From an uncultured Bacteroidales bacterium (GTDB taxonomy: Bacteria; Bacteroidota; Bacteroidia; Bacteroidales; UBA932), in assembly GCA_934667175.1 (NCBI GenBank), contig CAKULN010000011.1:1-64000 (forward strand): a DNA stretch of 64,000 nt, read 5' to 3'. The position numbers and the translations under genes are program-made. Below, in pieces: positions 25,948 to 33,899 of this stretch. A model generated the notes under the pieces. That model worked only from the letters and a program-made list of their open reading frames with translations. It was not told the DNA's origin and searched no databases. Position 1 is the stretch's first letter; each line of letters begins with the position of its first letter.

Positions 25948-26060
25948 ACCCTTGGGAGACGAAAAAGGACAAAAATGCTACTTGAGAGTGTTCGCTGCAC
26001 TCTTGAGAAACGAAAAAGAGCGAAAGTGCTGCCCGGGAGTGCTGTGCGGCACTCTCGGGC
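25948..26060 (-). repeat. Downstream REP-like array, inverted 51-bp units
   Basis: Two full units (25958-26008 and 26009-26059), with a partial palindrome ahead of them, are reverse complements of the upstream array units. The second holds an 11-bp stem CCCGGGAGTGC / GCACTCTCGGG with one mismatch. Both the linker (AACGAAAAAGAGCGAAAGTG in this orientation) and the 51-bp period are kept. The array ends at the stop codon of the minus-strand gene. Confidence 0.9.
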
Positions 26061-26064
26061 AACG

Positions 26065-26583
26065 TCATCGCTGCATTTTGTCGCTGTGAAGAGCATCGGC
26101 TATCTTGTTGAATTCCTCACGCCAAGCTCTTTGGCAGGCGGTTACGGAAAGATATTCTTTCTCCAATCCGCTCTGGATGAAGGTGGCCTTGAGTGAGTCA
26201 TCGGCCTTGACCAGACTCTTGATCTTGAAGAACATCTCTAAGAATCTTCCTCTGTACGGGGAGCGGAGCAAGTAGCCATCATTCGTGTCTGCCCAGCAAA
26301 GGTCGCTTCCGGAAGTGCAGACGCCTGCGGCCTTGATGTAGTCCCGGAACGCCATGAAGTTCAGGCCTGACTCCAAGAGAAAATCCCCATACCTCTCGAA
26401 CGCAAGACTCAAGTTGATAGTACATGAAGCTTCTTTCCCGTCACCGTAGTGTCTGCTTAAGGTCTCCTCAAGCCTTTTGATTCTGTCAAGATAGCCTCTC
26501 GACATCTCTTTCACCAGATCAAGATTCATCTTGACTCTCCCATTGTCGGTGTAGGCCACCATTTCACAATTACAAGTTCTCAT
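26065..26583 (-). CDS. Hypothetical protein
   Basis: 172 aa, not recognised. It is a soluble, mostly helical sequence. Segments such as CTINLSLAFERYGDFLLESGLNFMAF look TPR-like, and CTSGSDLCWADTNDGYLLRSPYRGRFLEMF is the best candidate for a conserved core. Small proteins of this general kind occur in Bacteroidales, but I cannot name a family. The stop codon lies six bases from the REP-like array, so the gene converges on the RAYT gene. There is no partner gene upstream. Confidence 0.55.
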   Translation of the reverse strand: MRTCNCEMVAYTDNGRVKMNLDLVKEMSRGYLDRIKRLEETLSRHYGDGKEASCTINLSLAFERYGDFLLESGLNFMAFRDYIKAAGVCTSGSDLCWADTNDGYLLRSPYRGRFLEMFFKIKSLVKADDSLKATFIQSGLEKEYLSVTACQRAWREEFNKIADALHSDKMQR

Positions 26584-26824
26584 AACTCATGAATTATTTC
26601 AAAGAATATCCTATCTGTACCCGAAGGGCATTTCAGCCGGGACAAAATCGCCGGCCACCGGATCCTTTCGACAAGGTACAATATACCCGTTGAGGGACCT
26701 TCGTCCGGATTGTGAAAATGGATTGCTGATTAGAAAAGTGTCAGCTCATGGGGACTGTTGTGCTAATGATGCAAAGTAAGGAATAATCTTTTGAATATGC
26801 AAATCTTTGTTTAATGGTCACTTA
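26584..26824. other. Intergenic region upstream of the hypothetical gene
   Basis: About 240 bp with no gene seen. It should hold the promoter of the minus-strand hypothetical gene, but no exact -7 box was found near its start. Confidence 0.3.
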
Positions 26825-27050
26825 GGTGGCTTCGGTCACTTCGGCAGGCTCAGTGACCGATACCGTCCGGTTGGTGAGCATGCCGAACCACGGTTGGTGA
26901 GCTTGTCGAACCACGGTTAGTGAGCTTGCCGAACCATGGTTGGTGAGCTTGTCGAACCATGGTTGGTGAGCTTGTCGAACCATAAGGACGGCACTTTGGT
27001 GGTCCCGGTCACTTCGGCAGGCTCAGTGACCGGAAAGCTCAGCGACCGGG
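26825..27050. repeat. Repeat cluster 3, with a 23-bp tandem run
   Basis: Flanking units of the GGTCACT/AGTGACC form enclose five head-to-tail 23-bp units of the form GGTTGGTGAGCTTGTCGAAC plus CAC or CAT. The unit core TGAGCTTGTCGAA is the same in all. Small differences (AGCATG, TTAGTG, TGCCG) are spread over copies. Confidence 0.9.
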
Positions 27051-27295
27051 GAAAGTGTAAAGATTTTTTACAGTGAGTGTAAAGAAATTTTACACTTTTT
27101 GATTTTCTTTGTTTGGGCAATAGGTTGAACGATAAGTGTTTATGTGTTTTGGCACGGAAGTGGTTCGCTGATTTTCCGTGTTCGGGATGTTTACGGTTTT
27201 TCAGTGCGCGTCACACGAAAAAAGAGGCCGAGAGATTCCGGATAAAGTGAAATGACAGAGTGCAGGAAAAAAGATAATAATAAAACACAATTGAT
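27051..27295. other. AT-rich spacer with a terminator-like hairpin
   Basis: AGTGTAAA (27076-27083) pairs with TTTACACT (27089-27096) and is followed by five T residues, a plausible small terminator. No gene lies close upstream on the plus strand. The remaining ~200 bp lead up to the permease ATG; no exact -7 box was found. Confidence 0.4.
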
Positions 27296-29701
27296 ATGAG
27301 CATATTCAGAAAAAGAAAAATGGGAACACCGCTTTCCGGGGTGCTGAACATTTTGGGGATGACGGTAGCGTTCGCTGCGCTGTACATCATTTTGGTGCAG
27401 GTGCATCACGACTTGACCTATAACAAGGAGATCAAGGATGCGGATCGGATTTATTGCGTCTCGCTGCCGGACTGGTACACGGAAGGAAAGTATATGGTCT
27501 GGCTGAACAGGCCACCGTTCGAGCAGATGATCTCCACCGTTTCGGAGATCGAGGCCGGAGGAACAGGTTATCTGTCCGGACAGTCGATCGAGGTGATAGT
27601 CGGGGACGGCAAGAATCCTACGGTCTCCGACCCTTCAGTCTCGATCAAGATGTCCGGGATGAACAAAGGCTCGCTTGATGTCTTCGGCTTTGAGCTTGCG
27701 GAAGGGTCCTGGGACAACTACGTCGGAGTCTGGGACTATGCTTTCAGCGAATCCGCAGCGAAGAAATATGGTGTCGGAGTAGGTGGGCATATAATGATAA
27801 GAGACTGGCAGTCCGGAACTTATCACGATGCTAACGTGGTGGTGATCTATAAGGATATGCCGATGAATTCAGATCTGTCTAGTTTCGAGGCTATGTGCCC
27901 GATCGGAGACCAATCCATTGACAGTTGGAGTGAGTGGAGCTACCCTTATTACTTCAAGGCCAAGGAGGGTGTGTCCAAGGATGATCTTGAGGCAGCCACG
28001 CGCAAGGTTATGGAAGACTTGATAGGAGGCGATTCCGACGCCAGCGATGAAGAGAAGGCCGAATCAATCAAACGCACGAGAATCCGTCTGATCCCTCTGA
28101 CCGAGACCTATTTCGATCAGACGATAGCAAACCGCAACGGTGCCTATGGCAACAAGTCAACGACTTACACCTTGCTTGCCGTGGCTCTTCTGGTCATCAT
28201 CATCGCGTTCATAAATTTCGTGAACTTCTTCTTCGCCCTCGTCCCGGTGCGTGTGCATTCGGTCAACACCAGAAAGGTTCTCGGAGCCTCAAGGGCAAGC
28301 CTGATCATGGACTGCGTGATGGAGGCGGTCTCATTGATAGCCATCTCACTGGCTTTGGCGGCGGCTGTCGTGACTCTGTTCCAAACCTCCACGGCGGCGA
28401 ACCTCATCACATGCTCCACGGCATTTGGAGCGAATATGTCCGTAGGCATATTCACAATCGTCCTTGGACTTTTCTTCGCTGTTGTGGCGAGCCTTTATCC
28501 GGCTTTCTACATCACCTCTTTCTCACCGGCGCTTGCTCTAAAGGGATCGTTCGCGTCAAGCTCCAAGGGTCGTGTGTTCAGGTACTTGCTTGTCGGATTG
28601 CAGTTCCTGATCTCCATCTCGCTGATCATCTGCGCCACTTTCGTGGGACTTCAGAGAAAGTACATGCTCAGTCATGACATGGGATTCGACCGTGAGGAAC
28701 TCCTCACCGCCAATCTGAACCGTACAGTCGCAAAATCCTCTGAGGCTTTGAGCTCCAAGCTCCTTGAGGATCCACAGATCAAGGACATCTCATGGGCGGA
28801 TGGCGACCTTGTGCAGCCGAGCCGTATGGGTTGGGGCAGAATGTACAAAGGTGAACAGATCAGCTTCCAGTGCTATCCTGTCGCTTGGAACTTCCTGCAA
28901 TTCATGGGCATTCCGGTTGTCGAAGGCCGTGACTTCACCCAAGCCGACGAGCAGTCCGAAAACGGAGTGTTCATATTCAATGAGGCTGCGAAGAACAAGT
29001 TTGGCTTCACCTTGGAGGAAAAAATGCCGGGTCACATGGATGAGGGTGATGCGGAGGTCGCAGGCTTCTGCCGCGATTTCAACTTCACTTCCTTGAAGAA
29101 CGAGGTGTCACCTTTGGCTCTGTACATATTCGGAAAACATCCTTGGCGTCCTCTCACCACGCTTCTGGTGCGCACCGAGAAGAACGCCGACATCCCGGCC
29201 ATAATGAAGAAAATCGCTGCCGCGGTTTCCGAGATAGACCCGACCGTCAATCCGGATAACGTTGACGTCCAGCTCTTTGACAAGAAACTTCAGGGACAGT
29301 ATGTGACCGAGGCCAACTTCTCCCGTCTCATCACCCTCTTCACCCTGCTCGCGATCATCATCTCGCTGATGGGAGTCTTCGGACTCGTGATGTTCGAGAC
29401 TGAATATCGTCGCAAGGAAATCGGAGTAAGGCGTGTGAACGGAGCCACGATAGGTGAGATTCTGAAGATGTTCAACATTGAGTTCGCGAGGATCGTGCTG
29501 ATCTGTTTCGTGATAGCTACTCCTATCTCATGGTGGATAGTCAACCGCTACCTGTCCGGGTTCGCCTACAGGGTGCCGATCCACATCTGGGTGTTCGCTT
29601 TGGCACTTGTCGCTGTGCTGCTGATCACAGCACTGGTCGTCACGGCACGCTGCTACGGTGCCGCCACCGAGAATCCAAGCGTCACGCTGAAGAAAGAATA
29701 G
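27296..29701 (+). CDS. FtsX/MacB-type ABC transporter permease
   Basis: An 801-aa inner-membrane permease with the Bacteroidetes double-FtsX layout: one N-terminal helix (NILGMTVAFAALYIILVQV), a large periplasmic domain (~45-270), three helices including LLAVALLVIIIAFINFVNFF, a second MacB-like periplasmic domain (~440-660) and a final FtsX block (LFTLLAIIISLMGVFGLVMFETEYRRKEIGVRRVNGAT). The RRKEIGVRRVNGA coupling segment for the ATPase is well kept. No ATPase or membrane-fusion gene is adjacent, so its partner must be encoded elsewhere. Such permeases usually export lipoproteins, peptides or drugs, or act as envelope-stress modules. Substrate is unknown. Confidence 0.88.
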   Translation: MSIFRKRKMGTPLSGVLNILGMTVAFAALYIILVQVHHDLTYNKEIKDADRIYCVSLPDWYTEGKYMVWLNRPPFEQMISTVSEIEAGGTGYLSGQSIEVIVGDGKNPTVSDPSVSIKMSGMNKGSLDVFGFELAEGSWDNYVGVWDYAFSESAAKKYGVGVGGHIMIRDWQSGTYHDANVVVIYKDMPMNSDLSSFEAMCPIGDQSIDSWSEWSYPYYFKAKEGVSKDDLEAATRKVMEDLIGGDSDASDEEKAESIKRTRIRLIPLTETYFDQTIANRNGAYGNKSTTYTLLAVALLVIIIAFINFVNFFFALVPVRVHSVNTRKVLGASRASLIMDCVMEAVSLIAISLALAAAVVTLFQTSTAANLITCSTAFGANMSVGIFTIVLGLFFAVVASLYPAFYITSFSPALALKGSFASSSKGRVFRYLLVGLQFLISISLIICATFVGLQRKYMLSHDMGFDREELLTANLNRTVAKSSEALSSKLLEDPQIKDISWADGDLVQPSRMGWGRMYKGEQISFQCYPVAWNFLQFMGIPVVEGRDFTQADEQSENGVFIFNEAAKNKFGFTLEEKMPGHMDEGDAEVAGFCRDFNFTSLKNEVSPLALYIFGKHPWRPLTTLLVRTEKNADIPAIMKKIAAAVSEIDPTVNPDNVDVQLFDKKLQGQYVTEANFSRLITLFTLLAIIISLMGVFGLVMFETEYRRKEIGVRRVNGATIGEILKMFNIEFARIVLICFVIATPISWWIVNRYLSGFAYRVPIHIWVFALALVAVLLITALVVTARCYGAATENPSVTLKKE

Positions 29702-29885
29702 CCATGGCAGGCCGGAGCTCTGGCTTTACGAATATAAATTTAGAGAAATCAGCACATTAGAAAAATTATTTTCAATGAATATGTTGGAGCGGCTCGCTAT
29801 TTGCGGGTCGTTCCTTTTTGTTAACAAGCGGTACGTGCCTGGTTTGCGATCTGGCATATTCCCGTTAAATTCAACCACATAATTT

Positions 29886-30971
29886 ATGAAGCGTTCAACT
29901 TTTTTCTTAGCCATCGCATTGGCCGCAGCGGCCTTGATGGCATCGTTTCAGAACTGCCGCGCCTGCACAGGCATCACCCTCAAAGCCAAGGATGGAACCA
30001 CTGTCGTAGCCCGCACGATCGAGTGGGCCGCCTCCGACAATGAATGCCGTTGGGTTGTCGTACCACGCGGGCACACATGGAAATCCTTCATCCCCGGTGG
30101 CGGGACCGGCAGAAGTTTTACCAATGAATATAGCTACGTCGGTGTCGCTGTGGTACAGGACGAGCTGATGATGGAGGGAATGAACGAGAAAGGCCTTTCC
30201 GCCGGCCTCTTCTATTTCCCTGACTACGGAAAGTATGAGGAATATTCCGAAGCGAATCGTGATACGAATATCTCTGATTTCCAGCTCGTTTCTTATATCC
30301 TCGGACGCTGCGCCACAGTCGAGGAGGTCAAGGCCGAGATCGCGAAAGTGCATATTCATGGATTCGACCCTCGTTCCTCGACCGTGCATTGGCGGTTCGC
30401 CGAGCCTTCGGGCCGCCAGATCGTGCTGGAGATCATTGACGGGAAATGCGTCTTCTATGAGAACACTGTCGGTGTGCTGACCAATTCTCCGTCCTTCGAC
30501 TGGCATCTGACCAATCTCAACAACTACGTCAACCTGCTTCCGGGACGCACCGAGCCTCACACACTCGGGAATATGTCCCTATCCTCTTTCGGTGGGGGAA
30601 GCGCGATGCTTGGTCTGCCAGGTGACTTCACCCCTCCTTCAAGGTTTGTCCGCGCGGCCTTCTTCCAGAACACCGTTCCCGTGAAGCCGAATGCGTGGGA
30701 GTCCGCCATGCAGGCCTTCCATATTCTCGGATCGATGGAGATTCCGATCGGGGCGCAGTTCGCGCAAGGACAGGAACCGGCTGACATTCCGAGTGCAACC
30801 CAGTGCACTTGTGTCAGTGACATGTCAGGTTTGAATTTCTACTACCGCTCGATGTACGATGGAGGCATCAGATGCATTGACCTTAAGGAGATTAACTTTA
30901 AGAAAGTCGGTTTGAGATCCGAACCGCTCATCCCTGCCAAGAAGGAATTTGTCCATTATATTAAATTTTAA
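29886..30971 (+). CDS. Choloylglycine hydrolase / penicillin V acylase family enzyme
   Basis: A 361-aa Ntn-hydrolase of the linear-amide C-N hydrolase family. A signal peptide (MKRSTFFLAIALAAAALMA) ends so that Cys27 in RACTGITL becomes the N-terminal nucleophile. Other expected residues are Arg in VVARTIEW, Asn in VLTNSPSFDWHLTNLNNY and Arg in PPSRFVRAAFF. BSHs have Asp where this protein has Glu in RTIEW, so bile-salt, penicillin V or N-acyl-homoserine lactone cleavage cannot be told apart. It is likely periplasmic. It is monocistronic, with a hairpin behind it (30988-31005, CATGCC/GGCATG, then CTTTT). Confidence 0.88.
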   Translation: MKRSTFFLAIALAAAALMASFQNCRACTGITLKAKDGTTVVARTIEWAASDNECRWVVVPRGHTWKSFIPGGGTGRSFTNEYSYVGVAVVQDELMMEGMNEKGLSAGLFYFPDYGKYEEYSEANRDTNISDFQLVSYILGRCATVEEVKAEIAKVHIHGFDPRSSTVHWRFAEPSGRQIVLEIIDGKCVFYENTVGVLTNSPSFDWHLTNLNNYVNLLPGRTEPHTLGNMSLSSFGGGSAMLGLPGDFTPPSRFVRAAFFQNTVPVKPNAWESAMQAFHILGSMEIPIGAQFAQGQEPADIPSATQCTCVSDMSGLNFYYRSMYDGGIRCIDLKEINFKKVGLRSEPLIPAKKEFVHYIKF

Positions 30972-30987
30972 TAATTAAAATTGCGAA

Positions 30988-31010
30988 CATGCCGTTTCGG
31001 GCATGCTTTT
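30988..31010 (+). terminator. Small terminator-like hairpin
   Basis: A six-bp stem CATGCC/GGCATG with a GTTTCG loop and a CTTTT tail, just behind the acylase-family gene and before ferritin. Confidence 0.5.
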
Positions 31011-31055
31011 AGCATTTGAATATTTCGTTTGTTGAATTTTTAAAATATCAATACT

Positions 31056-31535
31056 ATGATTTCAGAGAAACTTGTTAAAGCTTTCAACGATCAGATTGTC
31101 GCTGAGCTTTGGTCTTCAAATCTTTATCTTCAGATGGCTTTCTACCTTAAGAAAGAAGGATGGAACGGCTCCGCAAACTGGATGCTCAAACAGGCTGACG
31201 AGGAGAAAGAGCACGCCCTCAAGCTTGCTGACTATGCCATCAAGCGTGGCGGTGAGGTCAAGGTCGGAATGATTGATGTCGTTCCTGACGGTTGGGGTTC
31301 GCTTCAGGATGTGTTCGAGAACGTTTACGAGCATGAATGCCACGTATCCAAGTTGATCAATGATCTTGTCGATGTGGCTGTGTCAGAGAACGACAAGGCC
31401 ACGGTTGAGTTCCTGAATTGGTTCATCCGTGAGCAGGTTGAGGAGGAGGATTCCGCCTTGTCAATTGTCGAGAGGCTCAAGAAGGCTGGCGAGACTGGTG
31501 CGTTCTTTGTTGACGCTGAGCTTGCGAAAAGGTAA
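31056..31535 (+). CDS. ftnA: Ferritin
   Basis: A 159-aa non-haem ferritin, a 24-mer iron store with ferroxidase activity. The four-helix pattern is clear, and ferroxidase ligands E17 (IVAELWSSNLYL), E50 and H53 (DEEKEHALK), the Glu in VYEHECHVS and the REQVEEE segment are present. Length fits the family. The N-terminus MISEKLVKAFNDQIVAE is canonical. It is monocistronic with a strong terminator behind it. In anaerobes it is often induced on contact with oxygen or iron, which the sequence here neither shows nor excludes. Confidence 0.95.
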   Translation: MISEKLVKAFNDQIVAELWSSNLYLQMAFYLKKEGWNGSANWMLKQADEEKEHALKLADYAIKRGGEVKVGMIDVVPDGWGSLQDVFENVYEHECHVSKLINDLVDVAVSENDKATVEFLNWFIREQVEEEDSALSIVERLKKAGETGAFFVDAELAKR

Positions 31536-31559
31536 TTCTTTACGATGAAAACTTCAGAA

Positions 31560-31592
31560 GGGGCTGACCGGGATTCCGGCCAGCCCTTTTTT
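31560..31592 (+). terminator. Ferritin terminator
   Basis: GGGCTGACCGG (31561-31571) pairs with CCGGCCAGCCC (31576-31586) with one mismatch around a GATT loop, followed by six T residues. Confidence 0.88.
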
Positions 31593-31593
31593 A

Positions 31594-31766
31594 TGTCACT
31601 TCGGCACCATCTGGTTGGAGAGCCTGCCGAACCACGGTTGGAGAGCCTGCCGAACCACGGTTGGTGAGCTTGTCGAACCATAAGGACGGTCACTTCGACA
31701 AGCTCAGTGACCGATGATGTCGTCAATGTCCCCCGCTCTGTGGTCGCTGAGCTTGTCGAAGCGACA
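31594..31766. repeat. Repeat cluster 4 of the GAGCTTGTCGA family
   Basis: Three 23-26-bp units of the GGTTGG type, one GGTCACT/AGTGACC unit and one GGTCGCT/AGCGACA unit, with changes on both stem sides that keep pairing. It lies between the ferritin terminator and the transporter promoter. Confidence 0.9.
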
Positions 31767-31824
31767 TCTTATCAAATAACGCAGCCGACAATTCTGATTT
31801 TTTACCAATTTGTAAAATTATAAT

Positions 31825-31856
31825 TTTGTTTTTTAAAGGTTTAATGGATACCTTTG
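31825..31856 (+). promoter_or_regulatory. Promoter of the glpT-like gene
   Basis: TTTG at 31825-31828 and TACCTTTG at 31849-31856 with a 20-base spacer fit the Bacteroides -33/-7 consensus closely. The ATG lies 41 bases behind. Confidence 0.85.
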
Positions 31857-31896
31857 TAAAACATATAAAATGTTACAATAACGAATAAAGATATTT

Positions 31897-33297
31897 ATGT
31901 CACGTTTTCTTGATCCGCCAAAGGCGGGCAAACCTCTCGCAGAAGACAAGATGGACAAAACCTATAAGGCAATGCGTACCAAGGTCTTTCTGGGTGCATT
32001 TTTTGGCTATGCGGCCTATTATCTTGTACGCAAAAACCTTTCGCTCGCAGCTCCGGACATGATCCATGACGGCATCATTGACGCCGGAAAGGCCGGACTT
32101 GCGATGTCAGCGGTCTCGATAGCCTACGCGTTTTCCAAATTCATCATGGGAAGCGTTTCCGACAGGTCTGATGCACGAAAATTCCTTTGCGTGGGATTGG
32201 TCCTATCGGCTCTGACGATGATTTTGACTGGACTTATCCCGTTCGGGACGAACACGACTGTGAACACCGTGATCATATTCACACTCATGCTTGTGGTCGG
32301 CTGGCTGAGCGGTTTCGGCTGGCCTCCTTGCGGCAGGATCATGGCCCACTGGTTCAGCCAGAACGAACGAAGCTTCAAGATGAGCGTGTGGAATGTCTCC
32401 CACACCATCGGCAGCTTCTCGCTTGGATTCCTCGCCATCGCCGGTGTGATGCTTTTCGATGCGTTCGGTGTGACTCAGAGCTGGAGGGGAGACTTCATAT
32501 TCCCTGCTGTCGTTGCACTTCTTATCGCGGTATTCTGCTGGTGGGCAATCCGCGATACGCCTGAATCTTGCGGCCTTCCTTCCGTCCAGGACTGGAGAAA
32601 GGACTGGTCCGGCATCAAATCCAAGGGCTCCGCTGACGAGAAACTTCCGTTCAAGACCCTGTTTGTGGACTATGTGTTCAAGAACAAGCTTCTGTGGATC
32701 GTCGCCATCTCAAATGTGGCCGTCTATATGGTCCGCTACGGCATCGGTGACTGGGCTCCGACCTATCTTCAGGAAAAGTCCATCATGACCGCAGCCGAGA
32801 GCAAGGTGGCATTCTCCGTGCACAACATAGTAGGCGCTGTTGGCACGCTTGCCTGCGGCTGGGCCACATCCAAGATATTCAAAGGCCGCTGCGCCCCGAT
32901 GAACGTGATCTGCATGTTCTTCTGCCTGCTTGGCGTTCTTCTTTACTGGATGGTCGGTTCTGGAGTCATCGCTGCTTCTCCAGCTTTGCAGAAGACCTTG
33001 ATCTACATCGCCTTGTGCCTTATCGGCTTCTTCATCTACGGCCCTGTGGCCCTGACCGGAGTCCAGGCCCTGAACCTCGTGCCTAAGAATGCTGCCGGAA
33101 CCGCTGCCGGATTCGTTGGCTTGTTCGGCTACCTCCTCGGAGACGCTGTCTGCTCCAAGATCCTTGTCGGTGGAATCGCCGTCGGCAGCTCCTGGGACAC
33201 CGCCATGCTCTCAGTAGCCGTAGGCGCCCTCATCGGAGTCTTCCTCTGCGCCCTCCTGATAAGGAGCGAAAGGAATCTGGCCAGGTCTAACGCTTAG
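31897..33297 (+). CDS. glpT: GlpT/UhpT-family organophosphate:phosphate antiporter
   Basis: A 466-aa MFS protein of the OPA family. The N-terminal TKVFLGAFFGYAAYYLVRKNLSLAAPDM matches GlpT/UhpT with the substrate-binding Arg in YLVRKN. GWLSGFGWPPCGRIMAHWF and RDTPESCGLPSVQDW are also family features, and twelve helices are predicted. Glycerol-3-phosphate is the likeliest substrate, hexose phosphate the alternative. A relative with only moderate similarity lies at 51.1-52.5 kb, so the two probably take different substrates. It has its own strong promoter. No glpK or glpD is nearby. Confidence 0.88.
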   Translation: MSRFLDPPKAGKPLAEDKMDKTYKAMRTKVFLGAFFGYAAYYLVRKNLSLAAPDMIHDGIIDAGKAGLAMSAVSIAYAFSKFIMGSVSDRSDARKFLCVGLVLSALTMILTGLIPFGTNTTVNTVIIFTLMLVVGWLSGFGWPPCGRIMAHWFSQNERSFKMSVWNVSHTIGSFSLGFLAIAGVMLFDAFGVTQSWRGDFIFPAVVALLIAVFCWWAIRDTPESCGLPSVQDWRKDWSGIKSKGSADEKLPFKTLFVDYVFKNKLLWIVAISNVAVYMVRYGIGDWAPTYLQEKSIMTAAESKVAFSVHNIVGAVGTLACGWATSKIFKGRCAPMNVICMFFCLLGVLLYWMVGSGVIAASPALQKTLIYIALCLIGFFIYGPVALTGVQALNLVPKNAAGTAAGFVGLFGYLLGDAVCSKILVGGIAVGSSWDTAMLSVAVGALIGVFLCALLIRSERNLARSNA

Positions 33298-33355
33298 TTT
33301 TTGCTAAAGTTCACTAACTGACGCTTGCTTACTGAAGACGTTTTTCGATTCATCT

Positions 33356-33623
33356 GTTGCGGCTTTGCGGCACCTTGATGAGGCGGGTGGTGTCGTAGCC
33401 TCGGTGTCTGGCTTCAGCGACGTACTTGTTGACGGTGTCTTGGGATGGGCTTGGGGTGCGGGACAGAATCCAGAGGTAGCTGTCGTTTGAACTTCCCACG
33501 AGGGCGGTGGTGTAGTCATCGTCAATCATCAGAATCCTGTAGTCGGAATAGAAGAACATGAAGAAGGACACTCTTAACAGGGCGGGGGCGGCCTCTGGTT
33601 CCGGCTGTTTGGCCTTGCCGTGG
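33356..33623 (-). pseudogene. Partial lipocalin duplicate (C-terminal half only)
   Basis: This 268-bp stretch is almost identical to the 3' half of the intact lipocalin gene (35699-35966, also 268 bp). It keeps the frame from about HGKAKQ to the end (SRNR, stop). It has no 5' half. At its inner edge the sequence switches abruptly, within GCCTTGCCGTGG, to a fragment of a SusC gene. It is a dead remnant made by recombination; high identity shows the event is recent or that the copies are being converted. Confidence 0.9.
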
Positions 33624-33724
33624 ATGACATCAACCGCGTCAACCCTAACGATGTCGAGTCCATATCGATCATCAAGGATGCCGCTGCGCCGCTATATGGC
33701 TCCCGTGCAGCATTTATACTCTGA
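33618..33724 (+). pseudogene. Fragment of a SusC-type plug domain
   Basis: Read on the plus strand it gives VDDINRVNPNDVESISIIKD then AAAPLYGSRAAFIL and a stop. This is the most conserved plug segment of SusC-type receptors (NPNDIESIxxLKDAxAxAIYGSRAA). Only about 35 codons remain. It is not a copy of the susC in this window, whose matching segment differs (ESFTVLKDASATAIF), so the parent gene was another one. Confidence 0.88.
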
Positions 33725-33731
33725 TTAAATT

Positions 33732-33775
33732 GAAAAGGGTTTCCGGTAATGACTCCGGAAACCCTTTTCTGATGT
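33732..33775 (+). terminator. Strong hairpin terminator in the remnant region
   Basis: A perfect 15-bp stem (GAAAAGGGTTTCCGG pairing with CCGGAAACCCTTTTC) with an 8-base loop. It would act in both directions. It follows the SusC fragment and may once have ended the lost receptor operon. Confidence 0.8.
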
Positions 33776-33782
33776 GTTTTTT

Positions 33783-33899
33783 CACTCTCGGCCTGACACC
33801 CGAACAGAGTGCGGTTGAACTTGTTCGGATTACCGTGGCGTTCAGCAGGGAAGAATCTGGCTCTAAACCAACAGACATGCAAATCAAAACAGATTCTAA
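33783..33899 (+). repeat. 117-bp dispersed element, copy A
   Basis: It aligns without gaps to 50704-50820 with 86 of 117 identical bases by hand count. Best kept are CACTCTC at one end, GAACTTGTTCGGATT in the middle and CAAATCAAAACAG near the other end. It overlaps the sulfatase stop by four bases. Both copies sit beside broken TonB-receptor-type genes. Confidence 0.75.

Noticed and set aside
26880..26985. CRISPR-like tandem repeat
   Set aside because: Units follow each other at 23 bp with no spacers and belong to the palindrome family found in ten other clusters.
33574..33882. 102-aa minus-strand reading frame across the SusC scrap, terminator and 117-bp element
   Set aside because: It runs through unrelated remnants, so its continuity is accidental.
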